Assembly: GCF_902809855.1 (NCBI RefSeq)
Contig: NZ_CADDWJ010000002.1
Coordinates: forward strand, 620,001 to 684,000
DNA from: Acinetobacter sp. Marseille-Q1618
GTDB taxonomy: Bacteria > Pseudomonadota > Gammaproteobacteria > Pseudomonadales > Moraxellaceae
DNA: 64,000 nucleotides
Reading direction: 5' to 3'
Positions 12,801 through 19,834 of the stretch are shown here, piece after piece; the stretch's first letter is position 1, and the number at the start of each line of letters is the position of its first letter. The translations under genes were made by a program, and so were the position numbers. Under the pieces are notes generated by a model. The model ran no database searches, was not told the origin of the DNA, and was given only the letters and a program-made list of their open reading frames with translations.

Positions 12801-15800
12801 TGTATTGGTCAATGTACCTGTCGTCGGATTATATGCAGTTGTACCACCGATGATGTTTTTAACACCTTCGCCTTGCGCATTTAACTGACTACCATTAATC
12901 GCATCAGTTGAAGTTTTGGATACTGTACCTGCACTGAGACCTGTGATTTTTCCGCCATCAATTACAGTGCCATCCACTGTCACTTTATCAAAGTTAACTT
13001 CTTTCGCAGTGGCTACAGTGAGGTCATTACCACTACGTGTAATCTTAATGTTGTCGCCATCTTTGAATTGAACTGTATCACTGGCTTTAACTGCTGAAGC
13101 AGTATCTCCATTCGCTTGCAATTTCCATGTTTGGTTTTGCAAGTTGGTGATGTCACCCGCATTTTTGGTGATGTTAGTGGTATTGGTCGCAACATTTTCG
13201 TTAGTAGCAAATAATTGGCTACCATTCACCGCATCTGTCGATGTCGCTGTTAAGTCACCTTTTGCTACATTGGTGATCTTATCACCACCTACATCTAAAC
13301 CATTCGTTGTGCTGGTCAATACTGTGCTGTTGGTCGCATCGCCAATCGTCACTTTCGGTGTAGTTACACCCGTATTGTTAATAACAGTATTACCTGTTGT
13401 AACACTACCCGCTGCACCAAGATCAAGTTTGTCTGCCAATGCAATTTCTAGTTTTGCATCGTCATCCGCACCTGTTTGTTTTACAGTAATGTTGCCATTG
13501 GTACCTTTTACATCCAGTTTGCCATTCGGTCCAACGTTAGCTTGGTCAGTGCCCGAACCTGTCACATTAAAGCCAGCATTCGCTGCCGTATTGATGTTCT
13601 TAATCGCATCATCAATCGTGCTTTGGCCTGTACCGCCGATATTTGTATTGGTCAATGTACCTGTCGTCGGATTATATGCAGTTGTACCACCGATGATGTT
13701 TTTAACACCTTCGCCTTGCGCATTTAACTGACTACCATTAATCGCATCAGTTGAAGTTTTGGATACTGTACCTGCACTGAGACCTGTGATTTTTCCGCCA
13801 TCAATTACAGTGCCATCCACTGTCACTTTATCAAAGTTAACTTCTTTCGCAGTGGCTACAGTGAGGTCATTACCACTACGTGTAATCTTAATGTTGTCGC
13901 CATCTTTGAATTGAACTGTATCACTGGCTTTAACTGCTGAAGCAGTATCTCCATTCGCTTGCAATTTCCATGTTTGGTTTTGCAAGTTGGTGATGTCACC
14001 CGCATTTTTGGTGATGTTAGTGGTATTGGTCGCAACATTTTCGTTAGTAGCAAATAATTGGCTACCATTCACCGCATCTGTCGATGTCGCTGTTAAGTCA
14101 CCTTTTGCTACATTGGTGATCTTATCACCACCTACATCTAAACCATTCGTTGTGCTGGTCAATACTGTGCTGTTGGTCGCATCGCCAATCGTCACTTTCG
14201 GTGTAGTTACACCCGTATTGTTAATAACAGTATTACCTGTTGTAACACTACCCACTGCACCAAGATCAAGTTTGTCTGCCAATGCAATTTCTAGTTTTGC
14301 ATCGTCATCCGCACCTGTTTGTTTTACAGTAATGTTGCCATTGGTACCTTTTACATCCAGTTTGCCATTCGGTCCAACGTTAGCTTGGTCAGTGCCCGAA
14401 CCTGTCACATTAAAGCCAGCATTCGCTGCCGTATTGATGTTCTTAATCGCATCATCAATCGTGCTTTGGCCTGTACCGCCGATATTTGTATTGGTCAATG
14501 TACCTGTCGTCGGATTATATGCAGTTGTACCACCGATGATGTTTTTAACACCTTCGCCTTGCGCATTTAACTGACTACCATTAATCGCATCAGTTGAAGT
14601 TTTGGATACTGTACCTGCACTGAGACCTGTGATTTTTCCGCCATCAATTACAGTGCCATCCACTGTCACTTTATCAAAGTTAACTTCTTTCGCAGTGGCT
14701 ACAGTGAGGTCATTACCACTACGTGTAATCTTAATGTTGTCGCCATCTTTGAATTGAACTGTATCACTGGCTTTAACTGCTGAAGCAGTATCTCCATTCG
14801 CTTGCAATTTCCATGTTTGGTTTTGCAAGTTGGTGATGTCACCCGCATTTTTGGTGATGTTAGTGGTATTGGTCGCAACATTTTCGTTAGTAGCAAATAA
14901 TTGGCTACCATTCACCGCATCTGTCGATGTCGCTGTTAAGTCACCTTTTGCTACATTGGTGATCTTATCACCACCTACATCTAAACCATTCGTTGTGCTG
15001 GTCAATACTGTGCTGTTGGTCGCATCGCCAATCGTCACTTTCGGTGTAGTTACACCCGTATTGTTAATAACAGTATTACCTGTTGTAACACTACCCGCTG
15101 CACCAAGGTCTAGTTGTTTCTTTAAAGCAAAATCAATAGTTGTTTTTGTTTTACCATTTGCATCAGTAACTTGTGCTGTTGATACATCTAAATTATTTTC
15201 AGTAGAAGTTAAACCAATATCAACACTATCACCTGCTTTGATAGCTTTACTTGCAAGATTTGGTGTTGTAGATGTTGTTCCATTAGAACTTGATAAATTC
15301 CAACCTGCATCTAATGCAGCAACTGTGGATTTAACATCATTATACGTTTTCCCATTCACCGTATATACAGGAGTTATTAATTTACCTGTCGTTGGATCAA
15401 CTGGCGCACCAAAAGCATCTGCAAGTTTTTTTGTTGTTTGTTCTAATGCCGTATTTGTTTGGTACAACTGCGAACCATTAATTGCATCTGTACTGCTTGC
15501 TGAAACTTCCCCAGGCGCAACGTTAACAATTTGACGCTCTTTACCTGTACTACCAATACTCACAACACCCACCGAGGTACCAGCAAAATTATACGTAACT
15601 CCATTAACAGTCTGATTAAACCATTGGTGTTTTGCTTTATCAACAGAGTCTGCACCAAGTACCACACTGTTTGCATTGCTAATTTGAATATTATTACCAA
15701 TCGCAACAGAATTTGTACCTGCAGTAGAAATTGTTGCATCACCACCTAAAGCAATCGACCCAGTTGCTTGTGCTTTTGCTCGACTACCAATCGCAACAGC

Positions 15801-17021
15801 TTCAGCTCCCGTAGTATCATCCAATCCAGCAACAGAGCCGACACCAATCGCTACGGTATCTAAGCTTGATGAATTAGCTTTCGTACCTAAAGCTGTACCA
15901 TTTTCAGCAGCAAGGCTTGTTGTTGCTCCTGTTCCTAAAGCCTGAGATTGTTTTCCATTTGCTTGAGCATTTAGCCCCATTGCCATAGAACCATCACCAA
16001 CTGCTTTAGATGTTGCCCCAATCGCCACACCACCAGCACCATTTGCATTAGCAGTCATACCAATGGCTGTTGAAAAGTTCCCTTTCGCTGTTGCTGTTGC
16101 ACCAATAGCAACAGCACCACCACCTGAACTTTCTGTGGAAACGTAAGCACCTGATAAATTATTACCAGTCAAAGCTGTGAACTGACCCTTCATATTCACA
16201 TCGTTTGTAATACCTGTAATGTCATCCCCACCAATTGCTACCGAGGCATCACCATGAGCACGAGTATTCGCACCTAATGCTGTAGACTGGTCACCAAGTG
16301 CTTGTGAGTCAGCGCCAATCGCAACCGATTGTCCTTGCAAAGATAATGCAGAAGATCCTAATGCAATTCCTTGTGTACCACCTGTTCCAGCAGCACCTGT
16401 CATTAAACTTTGATAAGCTGCTTGAGCAGCATTCCCTGTAAGATTAATGACTTTTCCACTAGAAGTTGTAATGGTACCTATCATAGCACCACTCACATTT
16501 TGAAAATCAAAATTAAAAGTACCAGTTGAACCCCCAGTAGTACCTGTTAATCTTGAAGTTGTATTTGTTGTAATATTTAAGGTTCTTGAACCTGGTGTTC
16601 TGCCACCTGTATCACCTACAGCCATTGCATCGTTTTGTCCCCCACCAATTGCAATAGAGCCACTACTTGCAGCGTATGTATTTTTACCTATTGCAGTTGA
16701 CCGTGAACCTGCTGAATTACTCCCTGCCCCCATTGCAATAGAATAGTCACCTGAAGCATTTGCTCTATCTGCTACTGCTGTTCCACTACCGATTGCAATG
16801 CCTGTTCCAGATGCAGAACCTGTTGCCGTTCCACCTGTACCATTTGTACCAGCAACCCACGCCGCAGAAACATCTGCACTAAAGGTCACCATTAAACTTA
16901 CCGTTGCAGCACCAACGATTTTAGTCACTTTAGAAGACTTGGTTTTGCCTTTTGCAAGCTCAGAAACCGCCACCCAAGTACCCAAGGTTGCATTCCAAAT
17001 CACTTTATAAATCTTATTCAT
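864..17021 (-). CDS. Giant AtaA/Ata-type trimeric autotransporter adhesin (5385 aa)
   Basis: A type Vc surface adhesin, expected to trimerise as an outer-membrane-anchored fibre. Residues 1-54 form an extended signal peptide (MNKIYKVIWNATLGTWV..., cleavage near DVSA). Residues ~60-500 are a YadA-like head of SxAIGxxA repeats, followed by a neck (STDAINGSQL). The stalk runs from ~500 to ~4680 and is dominated by 281-aa and 236-aa repeats. A second YadA-like head lies at ~4690-4875, then more stalk. The last ~95 residues are the YadA anchor (TYAAGAAYHGGQSAVGVTLR, ending RIGISGVID). Two heads flanking a repeat stalk is the AtaA plan, but this protein is well beyond the ~3600 residues I recall for AtaA. 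The start is supported by AGAGGA 8 nt upstream. It probably forms an operon with tpgA. Promoter elements were not identified with confidence. Confidence 0.95.
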   Translation of the reverse strand: MNKIYKVIWNATLGTWVAVSELAKGKTKSSKVTKIVGAATVSLMVTFSADVSAAWVAGTNGTGGTATGSASGTGIAIGSGTAVADRANASGDYSIAMGAGSNSAGSRSTAIGKNTYAASSGSIAIGGGQNDAMAVGDTGGRTPGSRTLNITTNTTSRLTGTTGGSTGTFNFDFQNVSGAMIGTITTSSGKVINLTGNAAQAAYQSLMTGAAGTGGTQGIALGSSALSLQGQSVAIGADSQALGDQSTALGANTRAHGDASVAIGGDDITGITNDVNMKGQFTALTGNNLSGAYVSTESSGGGAVAIGATATAKGNFSTAIGMTANANGAGGVAIGATSKAVGDGSMAMGLNAQANGKQSQALGTGATTSLAAENGTALGTKANSSSLDTVAIGVGSVAGLDDTTGAEAVAIGSRAKAQATGSIALGGDATISTAGTNSVAIGNNIQISNANSVVLGADSVDKAKHQWFNQTVNGVTYNFAGTSVGVVSIGSTGKERQIVNVAPGEVSASSTDAINGSQLYQTNTALEQTTKKLADAFGAPVDPTTGKLITPVYTVNGKTYNDVKSTVAALDAGWNLSSSNGTTSTTPNLASKAIKAGDSVDIGLTSTENNLDVSTAQVTDANGKTKTTIDFALKKQLDLGAAGSVTTGNTVINNTGVTTPKVTIGDATNSTVLTSTTNGLDVGGDKITNVAKGDLTATSTDAVNGSQLFATNENVATNTTNITKNAGDITNLQNQTWKLQANGDTASAVKASDTVQFKDGDNIKITRSGNDLTVATAKEVNFDKVTVDGTVIDGGKITGLSAGTVSKTSTDAINGSQLNAQGEGVKNIIGGTTAYNPTTGTLTNTNIGGTGQSTIDDAIKNINTAANAGFNVTGSGTDQANVGPNGKLDVKGTNGNITVKQTGADDDAKLEIALADKLDLGAVGSVTTGNTVINNTGVTTPKVTIGDATNSTVLTSTTNGLDVGGDKITNVAKGDLTATSTDAVNGSQLFATNENVATNTTNITKNAGDITNLQNQTWKLQANGDTASAVKASDTVQFKDGDNIKITRSGNDLTVATAKEVNFDKVTVDGTVIDGGKITGLSAGTVSKTSTDAINGSQLNAQGEGVKNIIGGTTAYNPTTGTLTNTNIGGTGQSTIDDAIKNINTAANAGFNVTGSGTDQANVGPNGKLDVKGTNGNITVKQTGADDDAKLEIALADKLDLGAAGSVTTGNTVINNTGVTTPKVTIGDATNSTVLTSTTNGLDVGGDKITNVAKGDLTATSTDAVNGSQLFATNENVATNTTNITKNAGDITNLQNQTWKLQANGDTASAVKASDTVQFKDGDNIKITRSGNDLTVATAKEVNFDKVTVDGTVIDGGKITGLSAGTVSKTSTDAINGSQLNAQGEGVKNIIGGTTAYNPTTGTLTNTNIGGTGQSTIDDAIKNINTAANAGFNVTGSGTDQANVGPNGKLDVKGTNGNITVKQTGADDDAKLEIALADKLDLGAVGSVTTGNTVINNTGVTTPKVTIGDATNSTVLTSTTNGLDVGGDKITNVAKGDLTATSTDAVNGSQLFATNENVATNTTNITKNAGDITNLQNQTWKLQANGDTASAVKASDTVQFKDGDNIKITRSGNDLTVATAKEVNFDKVTVDGTVIDGGKITGLSAGTVSKTSTDAINGSQLNAQGEGVKNIIGGTTAYNPTTGTLTNTNIGGTGQSTIDDAIKNINTAANAGFNVTGSGTDQANVGPNGKLDVKGTNGNITVKQTGADDDAKLEIALADKLDLGAVGSVTTGNTVINNTGVTTPKVTIGDATNSTVLTSTTNGLDVGGDKITNVAKGDLTATSTDAVNGSQLFATNENVATNTTNITKNAGDITNLQNQTWKLQANGDTASAVKASDTVQFKDGDNIKITRSGNDLTVATAKEVNFDKVTVDGTVIDGGKITGLSAGTVSKTSTDAINGSQLNAQGEGVKNIIGGTTAYNPTTGTLTNTNIGGTGQSTIDDAIKNINTAANAGFNVTGSGTDQANVGPNGKLDVKGTNGNITVKQTGADDDAKLEIALADKLDLGAVGSVTTGNTVINNTGVTTPKVTIGDATNSTVLTSTTNGLDVGGDKITNVAKGDLTATSTDAVNGSQLFATNENVATNTTNITKNAGDITNLQNQTWKLQANGDTASAVKASDTVQFKDGDNIKITRSGNDLTVATAKEVNFDKVTVDGTVIDGGKITGLSAGTVSKTSTDAINGSQLNAQGEGVKNIIGGTTAYNPTTGTLTNTNIGGTGQSTIDDAIKNINTAANAGFNVTGSGTDQANVGPNGKLDVKGTNGNITVKQTGADDDAKLEIALADKLDLGAAGSVTTGNTVINNTGVTTPKVTIGDATNSTVLTSTTNGLDVGGDKITNVAKGDLTATSTDAVNGSQLFATNENVATNTTNITKNAGDITNLQNQTWKLQANGDTASAVKASDTVQFKDGDNIKITRSGNDLTVATAKEVNFDKVTVDGTVIDGGKITGLSAGTVSKTSTDAINGSQLNAQGEGVKNIIGGTTAYNPTTGTLTNTNIGGTGQSTIDDAIKNINTAANAGFNVTGSGTDQANVGPNGKLDVKGTNGNITVKQTGADDDAKLEIALADKLDLGAAGSVTTGNTVINNTGVTTPKVTIGDATNSTVLTSTTNGLDVGGDKITNVAKGDLTATSTDAVNGSQLFATNENVATNTTNITKNAGDITNLQNQTWKLQANGDTASAVKASDTVQFKDGDNIKITRSGNDLTVATAKEVNFDKVTVDGTVIDGGKITGLSAGTVSKTSTDAINGSQLNAQGEGVKNIIGGTTAYNPTTGTLTNTNIGGTGQSTIDDAIKNINTAANAGFNVTGSGTDQANVGPNGKLDVKGTNGNITVKQTGADDDAKLEIALADKLDLGAAGSVTTGNTVINNTGVTTPKVTIGDATNSTVLTSTTNGLDVGGDKITNVAKGDLTATSTDAVNGSQLFATNENVATNTTNITKNAGDITNLQNQTWKLQANGDTASAVKASDTVQFKDGDNIKITRSGNDLTVATAKEVNFDKVTVDGTVIDGGKITGLSAGTVSKTSTDAINGSQLNAQGEGVKNIIGGTTAYNPTTGTLTNTNIGGTGQSTIDDAIKNINTAANAGFNVTGSGTDQANVGPNGKLDVKGTNGNITVKQTGADDDAKLEIALADKLDLGAVGSVTTGNTVINNTGVTTPKVTIGDATNSTVLTSTTNGLDVGGDKITNVAKGDLTATSTDAVNGSQLFATNENVATNTTNITKNAGDITNLQNQTWKLQANGDTASAVKASDTVQFKDGDNIKITRSGNDLTVATAKEVNFDKVTVDGTVIDGGKITGLSAGTVSKTSTDAINGSQLNAQGEGVKNIIGGTTAYNPTTGTLTNTNIGGTGQSTIDDAIKNINTAANAGFNVTGSGTDQANVGPNGKLDVKGTNGNITVKQTGADDDAKLEIALADKLDLGAVGSVTTGNTVINNTGVTTPKVTIGDATNSTVLTSTTNGLDVGGDKITNVAKGDLTATSTDAVNGSQLFATNENVATNTTNITKNAGDITNLQNQTWKLQANGDTASAVKASDTVQFKDGDNIKITRSGNDLTVATAKEVNFDKVTVDGTVIDGGKITGLSAGTVSKTSTDAINGSQLNAQGEGVKNIIGGTTAYNPTTGTLTNTNIGGTGQSTIDDAIKNINTAANAGFNVTGSGTDQANVGPNGKLDVKGTNGNITVKQTGADDDAKLEIALADKLDLGAVGSVTTGNTVINNTGVTTPKVTIGDATNSTVLTSTTNGLDVGGDKITNVAKGDLTATSTDAVNGSQLFATNENVATNTTNITKNAGDITNLQNQTWKLQANGDTASAVKASDTVQFKDGDNIKITRSGNDLTVATAKEVKFDKVTVGNVVTDATTNKISGLADGTVAKGSTEAITGNQLNTAQDSIKNIIGGGVTNKAGNITGPFTTNGGSYNTIAEAIEDQAKKSKTTVSEGDNITVTSTTNADGSTDYNVATKKDVKFDKVTVGNVVTDSKTNTITGVEAGSIGAGSKDVVNGSQIHDLVGKDAYVDNKGNVTNTVQNIGGTGATNIDDAIKNVNTTAKAAKTEVKQGDNITVSEAKGKDGQSIYTVATAKDVNFDKVTVGNVVTDATTNKISGLADGTVAKGSTEAITGNQLNTAQDSIKNIIGGGVTNKAGNITGPFTTNGGSYNTIAEAIEDQAKKSKTTVSEGDNITVTSTTNADGSTDYNVATKKDVKFDKVTVGNVVTDSKTNTITGVEAGSIGAGSKDVVNGSQIHDLVGKDAYVDNKGNVTNTVQNIGGTGATNIDDAIKNVNTTAKAAKTEVKQGDNITVSEVKGKDGQSIYTVATAKDVNFDKVTVGNVVTDATTNKISGLADGTVAKGSTEAITGNQLNTAQDSTKNIIGGGVTNNAGNITGPFTTNGGSYNTIAEAIADQAKKSKTTVSEGDNITVTSTTNADGSTDYNVATKKDVKFDKVTVGNVVTDSKTNTITGVEAGSIGAGSKDVVNGSQIHDLVGKDAYVDNKGNVTNIVQNIGGTGATNIDDAIKNVNTAANKAKTTVTAGDNITVTSGTNADGSTNYAVATAKNVNFDQVKVGNVSISNKGIDAGNTQIKNVAAGTADTDAVNVNQLNKVLNQKIENDVTNIIGTTDGKPSQLFETYNVSGQNTTDRRNIAETVTNINTKGAKYFHTNAVDEQVEGGVIGQTNDSSAAGKNSTAIGVNAIIADGATSTVAVGHNTQASAQATDSVVLGSGSKVGGISTIAIGHGAQALGNQSISIGTGNIVKGNNSGALGDPSTVDGNNSYSVGNNNTVKTDNTFVLGNDVTQTVEGSVVLGNKSAATTGANVAGYALAQATADDRDAIKKTTSTTGAVAVGDASKGIYRQITGVAAGTANSDAVNVAQLKAVDHQVTTTQQSLVNSLGGGAKVDQQNGTITGPTYNVGGGTQSNVGDALDALNKAVTNVDTTANAGWTVKAGDQSQTIKPKASVEFVGDNNVTVKQTNDKDGNAKLAVQLNKKLDIEQLKAGDTIINTGGVSIGQAVQLGGTGLVIKNGPSVTTAGINAGNKVITNVAAGQKDNDAVNKGQLDNAITNINNKVDQANNNAVQYDKNTDGTVNKGSVTLGGGDKGTTLTNVADGKVAQGSKDAVNGGQLWNVEQKVNQNTTDISNIKNEINNGSLGLVQQTGGSKADITVGKNTGGTTVNMAGKDGDRVITGVKDGAINATSKDAINGSQLHAQKVETNQKVVEYLGGGAAIDNITGSFTQAPSYTVGDSKYNNVGGAIDALNKADQELGNKINQVSNNLEQAFYSTNQRIDDVEKRANAGIAAAMSLENAPYIPGKYTYAAGAAYHGGQSAVGVTLRKTADNGRWSLTGGIAAGTEGDPSVRIGISGVID
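3280..5404 (-). repeat. 708-bp tandem repeats in the adhesin stalk (about 3 units)
   Basis: Identical or near-identical blocks recur every 708 bp (236 codons): for example, the segment encoding 'KDVKFDKVTVGNVVTD' recurs at about 3637, 4345 and 5053. The two units nearest the 843-bp array are almost identical. The C-terminal unit has diverged (for example NKAGNITG becomes NNAGNITG and EDQAKK becomes ADQAKK). The units encode neck and stalk modules of the coiled-coil fibre. Confidence 0.9.
5409..15107 (-). repeat. 843-bp tandem repeat array in the adhesin stalk (about 11.5 near-identical units)
   Basis: The same 843-bp (281-codon) sequence repeats without a frame break, with matching bases at 5821, 6664, 7507 and so on to 15094. 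The copies look identical except for one base that toggles a codon between GTG-type Val (GAVGSV) and GCG-type Ala (GAAGSV). Read N to C, the toggle is A,V,A,V,V,V,A,A,A,V,V,V. Identity ends abruptly near 15107, where the sequence changes to unique stalk, and near 5409, where it joins the 708-bp family. The array spans adhesin residues ~638-3871. Confidence 0.95.
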
Positions 17022-17472
17022 TAGATATTCCTCTAGGGTGACGCTGAGAGCCTACTTTAGAACTCTTACAAAAGCGTCTATAAATCACACAAAATTAATT
17101 ACAATTAAATAACGAACCACATCAAAAAGCAATATAATTATGTGACTTTGTTTGCACTTTTTTATATTTTTATGATGTTATTCCAAACCGCTTCTTGCCA
17201 GTTTATTATTTAACCATAATTTTATAAAAATAACTATTATTCATATAGTTAAGAATAATTAAAAGTTTAGTTGTTTTTATGCAGAAAAATTAACTTATTG
17301 TAATAAATAAATATTTTAATTATTATAAAGTTAGAATTTGATTTTATTAAAATTAACATAACTTGTTTTTTATTATCTTTTAACTTTCTAATTCGAACTA
17401 AAATCGCTGAAAAAAGTCTGATTTGATCTAGCTTTGCTATAATTATGCAAATTTTGTCTATGAGTCTAAGCT
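17022..17472. other. Divergent intergenic region between adhesin and fmt
   Basis: About 450 bp, very A+T-rich, without a convincing gene. It must hold the adhesin promoter (minus strand) and the fmt promoter (plus strand, annotated separately). On the minus strand, TTGTAA with a 16-bp spacer to TATAGA about 60 nt before the adhesin start is a possible but weak promoter. Confidence 0.6.
17415..17450 (+). promoter_or_regulatory. Extended -10 promoter for fmt-rsmB
   Basis: TGCTATAAT (17435-17443) is a full extended -10 element. No good -35 is seen at the expected distance. It lies 30 bp upstream of the fmt start codon, giving a very short leader. Inference from sequence only. Confidence 0.55.
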
Positions 17473-18435
17473 TTGAAAATCATATTTGCAGGAACACCTG
17501 AATTTGCAGCACATGCGCTTGCAGCACTGTTAAAAACAAATCATGAAATTGTGGCAGTTTATACTCAACCAGACCGTAAAGCAGGTCGTGGACAAAAACT
17601 GACAGCGTCTGCAGTTAAACAATTGGCTTTAGAACACGATCTACCTGTTTATCAACCTTTAAATTTTAAAGCATCGACTGAAGAGGGTTTAGCCGCTCAG
17701 CACGCTTTGGCAAATTTAGATGCAGATGTGATGGTAGTTGCAGCTTATGGCTTGATCCTCCCACAAGCCGTTTTAGATACACCAAAATATGGCTGCTTAA
17801 ATATTCATGGCTCACTCTTACCACGTTGGCGAGGTGCAGCACCAATCCAACGTGCTATTGCTACGGGTGACAATGAAACAGGTGTCACCATCATGAAAAT
17901 GGCAGCGGGCTTAGACACGGGCGATATGATGTTCAAAACCATTTGCCCAATTGAAGCGACTGATACTTCTGCGACTTTGTATGACAAATTGGCACTACAA
18001 GGAGCGGAAGCAATTTGTACGGTACTGGCTTCTGAGCAAAGTTTACAAAAATATTTAGCAGAGCGAGAAGTACAAGATGAGGCCCTAACAGTCTATGCCA
18101 CTAAACTGTCTAAAGCTGAAGCACACATCGACTGGTCGCTTGCAGCGGTGGAGATTGATCGTAATATTCGTGCCTTTAATCCTTGGCCTGTGGCATTTAC
18201 CCCAATCGATGAAAATCATAACTTACGGGTATGGAATTCTGTTCTTTCACCTTTGGATGCGAGCAATAAACAAGCTGGTGAAATCATTGCATTAGACAAA
18301 AATGGCGTACATGTGGCATGTGGCGATCAGAAAGCCATCTGCATCACAAACTTACAATGGCCAGGTGGTAAAGCGCTAAATGCCGTACAAATTAACCAAA
18401 CTCAAAAATTAACTGTAGGACAAATCTTCGCATGA
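17473..18435 (+). CDS. fmt: Methionyl-tRNA formyltransferase
   Basis: Transfers a formyl group from 10-formyl-THF to initiator Met-tRNA in the cytosol. 320 residues, the usual length. The N-terminal formyltransferase domain shows GTPEF at residues 7-11 and LNIHGSLLPRWRG, with the catalytic Asn110 and His112. The Asp of the GLDTGD motif follows at ~147. The C-terminal domain (~205-320) contacts tRNA. The start is TTG: an in-frame TAA six bases upstream excludes an earlier start, and MKIIFAGTPEF is the family N-terminus. The ribosome site is weak (TGAG). Its stop overlaps rsmB by four bases (ATGA), so the two are translationally coupled. Confidence 0.97.
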   Translation: MKIIFAGTPEFAAHALAALLKTNHEIVAVYTQPDRKAGRGQKLTASAVKQLALEHDLPVYQPLNFKASTEEGLAAQHALANLDADVMVVAAYGLILPQAVLDTPKYGCLNIHGSLLPRWRGAAPIQRAIATGDNETGVTIMKMAAGLDTGDMMFKTICPIEATDTSATLYDKLALQGAEAICTVLASEQSLQKYLAEREVQDEALTVYATKLSKAEAHIDWSLAAVEIDRNIRAFNPWPVAFTPIDENHNLRVWNSVLSPLDASNKQAGEIIALDKNGVHVACGDQKAICITNLQWPGGKALNAVQINQTQKLTVGQIFA

Positions 18436-19745
18436 GCCAAAAACATCCCACTGCAAAACCAACAGTGAATTTACGTGCGCAAGTGGTTCGTACTTTACTT
18501 TCTGTGCAAGATGGCAAGTCTTTAAATAGCTTTCTTCATCAAAATTTGGAAAATGTAGCTGAACGTGATCGTGCTTTATTTCATGAGTTAGTATTAGGAA
18601 CTCTACGTCAATGGTATGCACTGAAAGCCATTACTTTACCTTTACTGAATAAACCATTAAATAATGCTTCGATCGAAACGTGCTTGTATCTCGGTTTATA
18701 TCAGTTGCTCTGTACACGTATTCCTGCGCATGCAGCGATTTCTGAAACCGTGACTGCAACGAAGCAATTAGGTTATGAAGCTATGGGCGGCGTGGTAAAT
18801 GCGATTCTACGTCGTGTTTCACGTGAAACCTCAGAATTCCAAACTGCGCTGGATCAAGCACATGGCTTGCCAAGTTGGTTATTTAAACGTTTAAAGAAAG
18901 ATTGGTCTGAGTATGCAGATGAGCTGTGTCATAACTTAAAACAAACTGCATCACTCACGCTACGCATCAATGAACGTCAAGTCAGTCGTGATGAGTATCT
19001 AGATATTTTGGATGAGGCTGGGATCAACGCACATGCCTGTGATTTATCCAATGTTGGTATTGTACTTGAGCAAAATACCAACATCACTCATTTACCTGGT
19101 TTTGCAGAAGGTGGCTTTTCTGTTCAGGATGAGCATGCGCAACTCTGTGCAACATTGCTTCCCAACTTAGATGGTAAAATCGTGGTCGATGCTTGCGCTG
19201 CACCCGGTGGAAAAATTGCACACATTTTGGAAAAATTCCAACCCAAAAAACTGATTGCTCTTGATCATGATACCAAACGTTTAGTCCGTGTGTCAGAAAA
19301 TTTAGAGCGTTTACAACTTAACACTATCAGTGAAGTGGAAATTTTAACTGCGGATGCTACCACATGGACTGCACCCGAAGCGGTGGACTGTATCGTGTTG
19401 GATGCACCATGTTCAGCGATTGGGGTGATGCGCCGCAATCCCGATATCCGTTTACTACGCCAGTCAAGTGACATCCAACAAACTGTCGATTTGCAAAAAC
19501 AAATTTTAAATCAGATGTGGCAGCAACTCAAAGTTGGAGGCACTTTGCTGTATATCACTTGCTCGATTTTAAAGGCTGAAAATGAACAGCAAATGGTGAA
19601 TTTCTTTGCCGAACATACCGATGCTCAAGAAATTAAAATTGAAGCAAAATGGGGTTTAAGTCAAATTCATGGTCGTCAACTATTACCTGAAACTGGTTTT
19701 GGTGATGGTTTTTATTATTGTAAAATCCAAAAAATTGCACAATGA
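18432..19745 (+). CDS. rsmB: 16S rRNA (cytosine-967-C5)-methyltransferase RsmB
   Basis: Uses S-adenosylmethionine to make m5C967 in 16S rRNA. 437 residues. A NusB-like RNA-binding domain covers ~1-140 and the Rossmann methyltransferase domain ~165-435. Visible motifs are VVDACAAPGGKIAHILE (SAM site), DAPCSAIGVMRRNPD (motif IV, PC Cys) and TCSILKAEN (motif VI, catalytic Cys). The start overlaps the fmt stop, the conserved fmt-rsmB arrangement. A perfect parS-like palindrome lies inside the coding sequence at 18815-18830. Confidence 0.97.
   Translation: MSQKHPTAKPTVNLRAQVVRTLLSVQDGKSLNSFLHQNLENVAERDRALFHELVLGTLRQWYALKAITLPLLNKPLNNASIETCLYLGLYQLLCTRIPAHAAISETVTATKQLGYEAMGGVVNAILRRVSRETSEFQTALDQAHGLPSWLFKRLKKDWSEYADELCHNLKQTASLTLRINERQVSRDEYLDILDEAGINAHACDLSNVGIVLEQNTNITHLPGFAEGGFSVQDEHAQLCATLLPNLDGKIVVDACAAPGGKIAHILEKFQPKKLIALDHDTKRLVRVSENLERLQLNTISEVEILTADATTWTAPEAVDCIVLDAPCSAIGVMRRNPDIRLLRQSSDIQQTVDLQKQILNQMWQQLKVGGTLLYITCSILKAENEQQMVNFFAEHTDAQEIKIEAKWGLSQIHGRQLLPETGFGDGFYYCKIQKIAQ
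18815..18830. other. parS: Candidate parS (ParB-binding) site 1, inside rsmB
   Basis: TGTTTCACGTGAAACC matches 15 of 16 bases of the widely conserved bacterial parS consensus TGTTTCACGTGAAACA. It shares the half-site CACGTGAAACC with the two other candidates in this window. Being within a gene is normal for parS. Function is inferred from the match and the probable origin-proximal location. Confidence 0.75.
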
Positions 19746-19780
19746 GTTACTGACTTAAAATTTTATTTTGAAAACATCAT

Positions 19781-19815
19781 AAAAAATGCCCAATCACATG
19801 ATTGGGCATTTTTTA
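19781..19815. terminator. Bidirectional Rho-independent terminator
   Basis: AAAAAATGCCCAATCA, loop, then the complementary half ending in a T-run. The A-run and T-run on either side let it serve rsmB (plus) and the transporter operon (minus). Confidence 0.9.
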
Positions 19816-19834
19816 TATTTATTTAATCAATAAT

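Noticed and set aside
5557..15534. Recurring 195-, 83- and 70-codon open frames every 843 bp opposite and across the adhesin repeats
   Set aside because: They recur only because the adhesin repeats; they lie in other frames of one strongly supported 5385-codon gene, and I see no ribosome sites or domains in them.
864..17021. Tandem repeats as a possible CRISPR array
   Set aside because: Units are 843 and 708 bp, in-frame and protein-coding, without short spacers. No cas genes seen.
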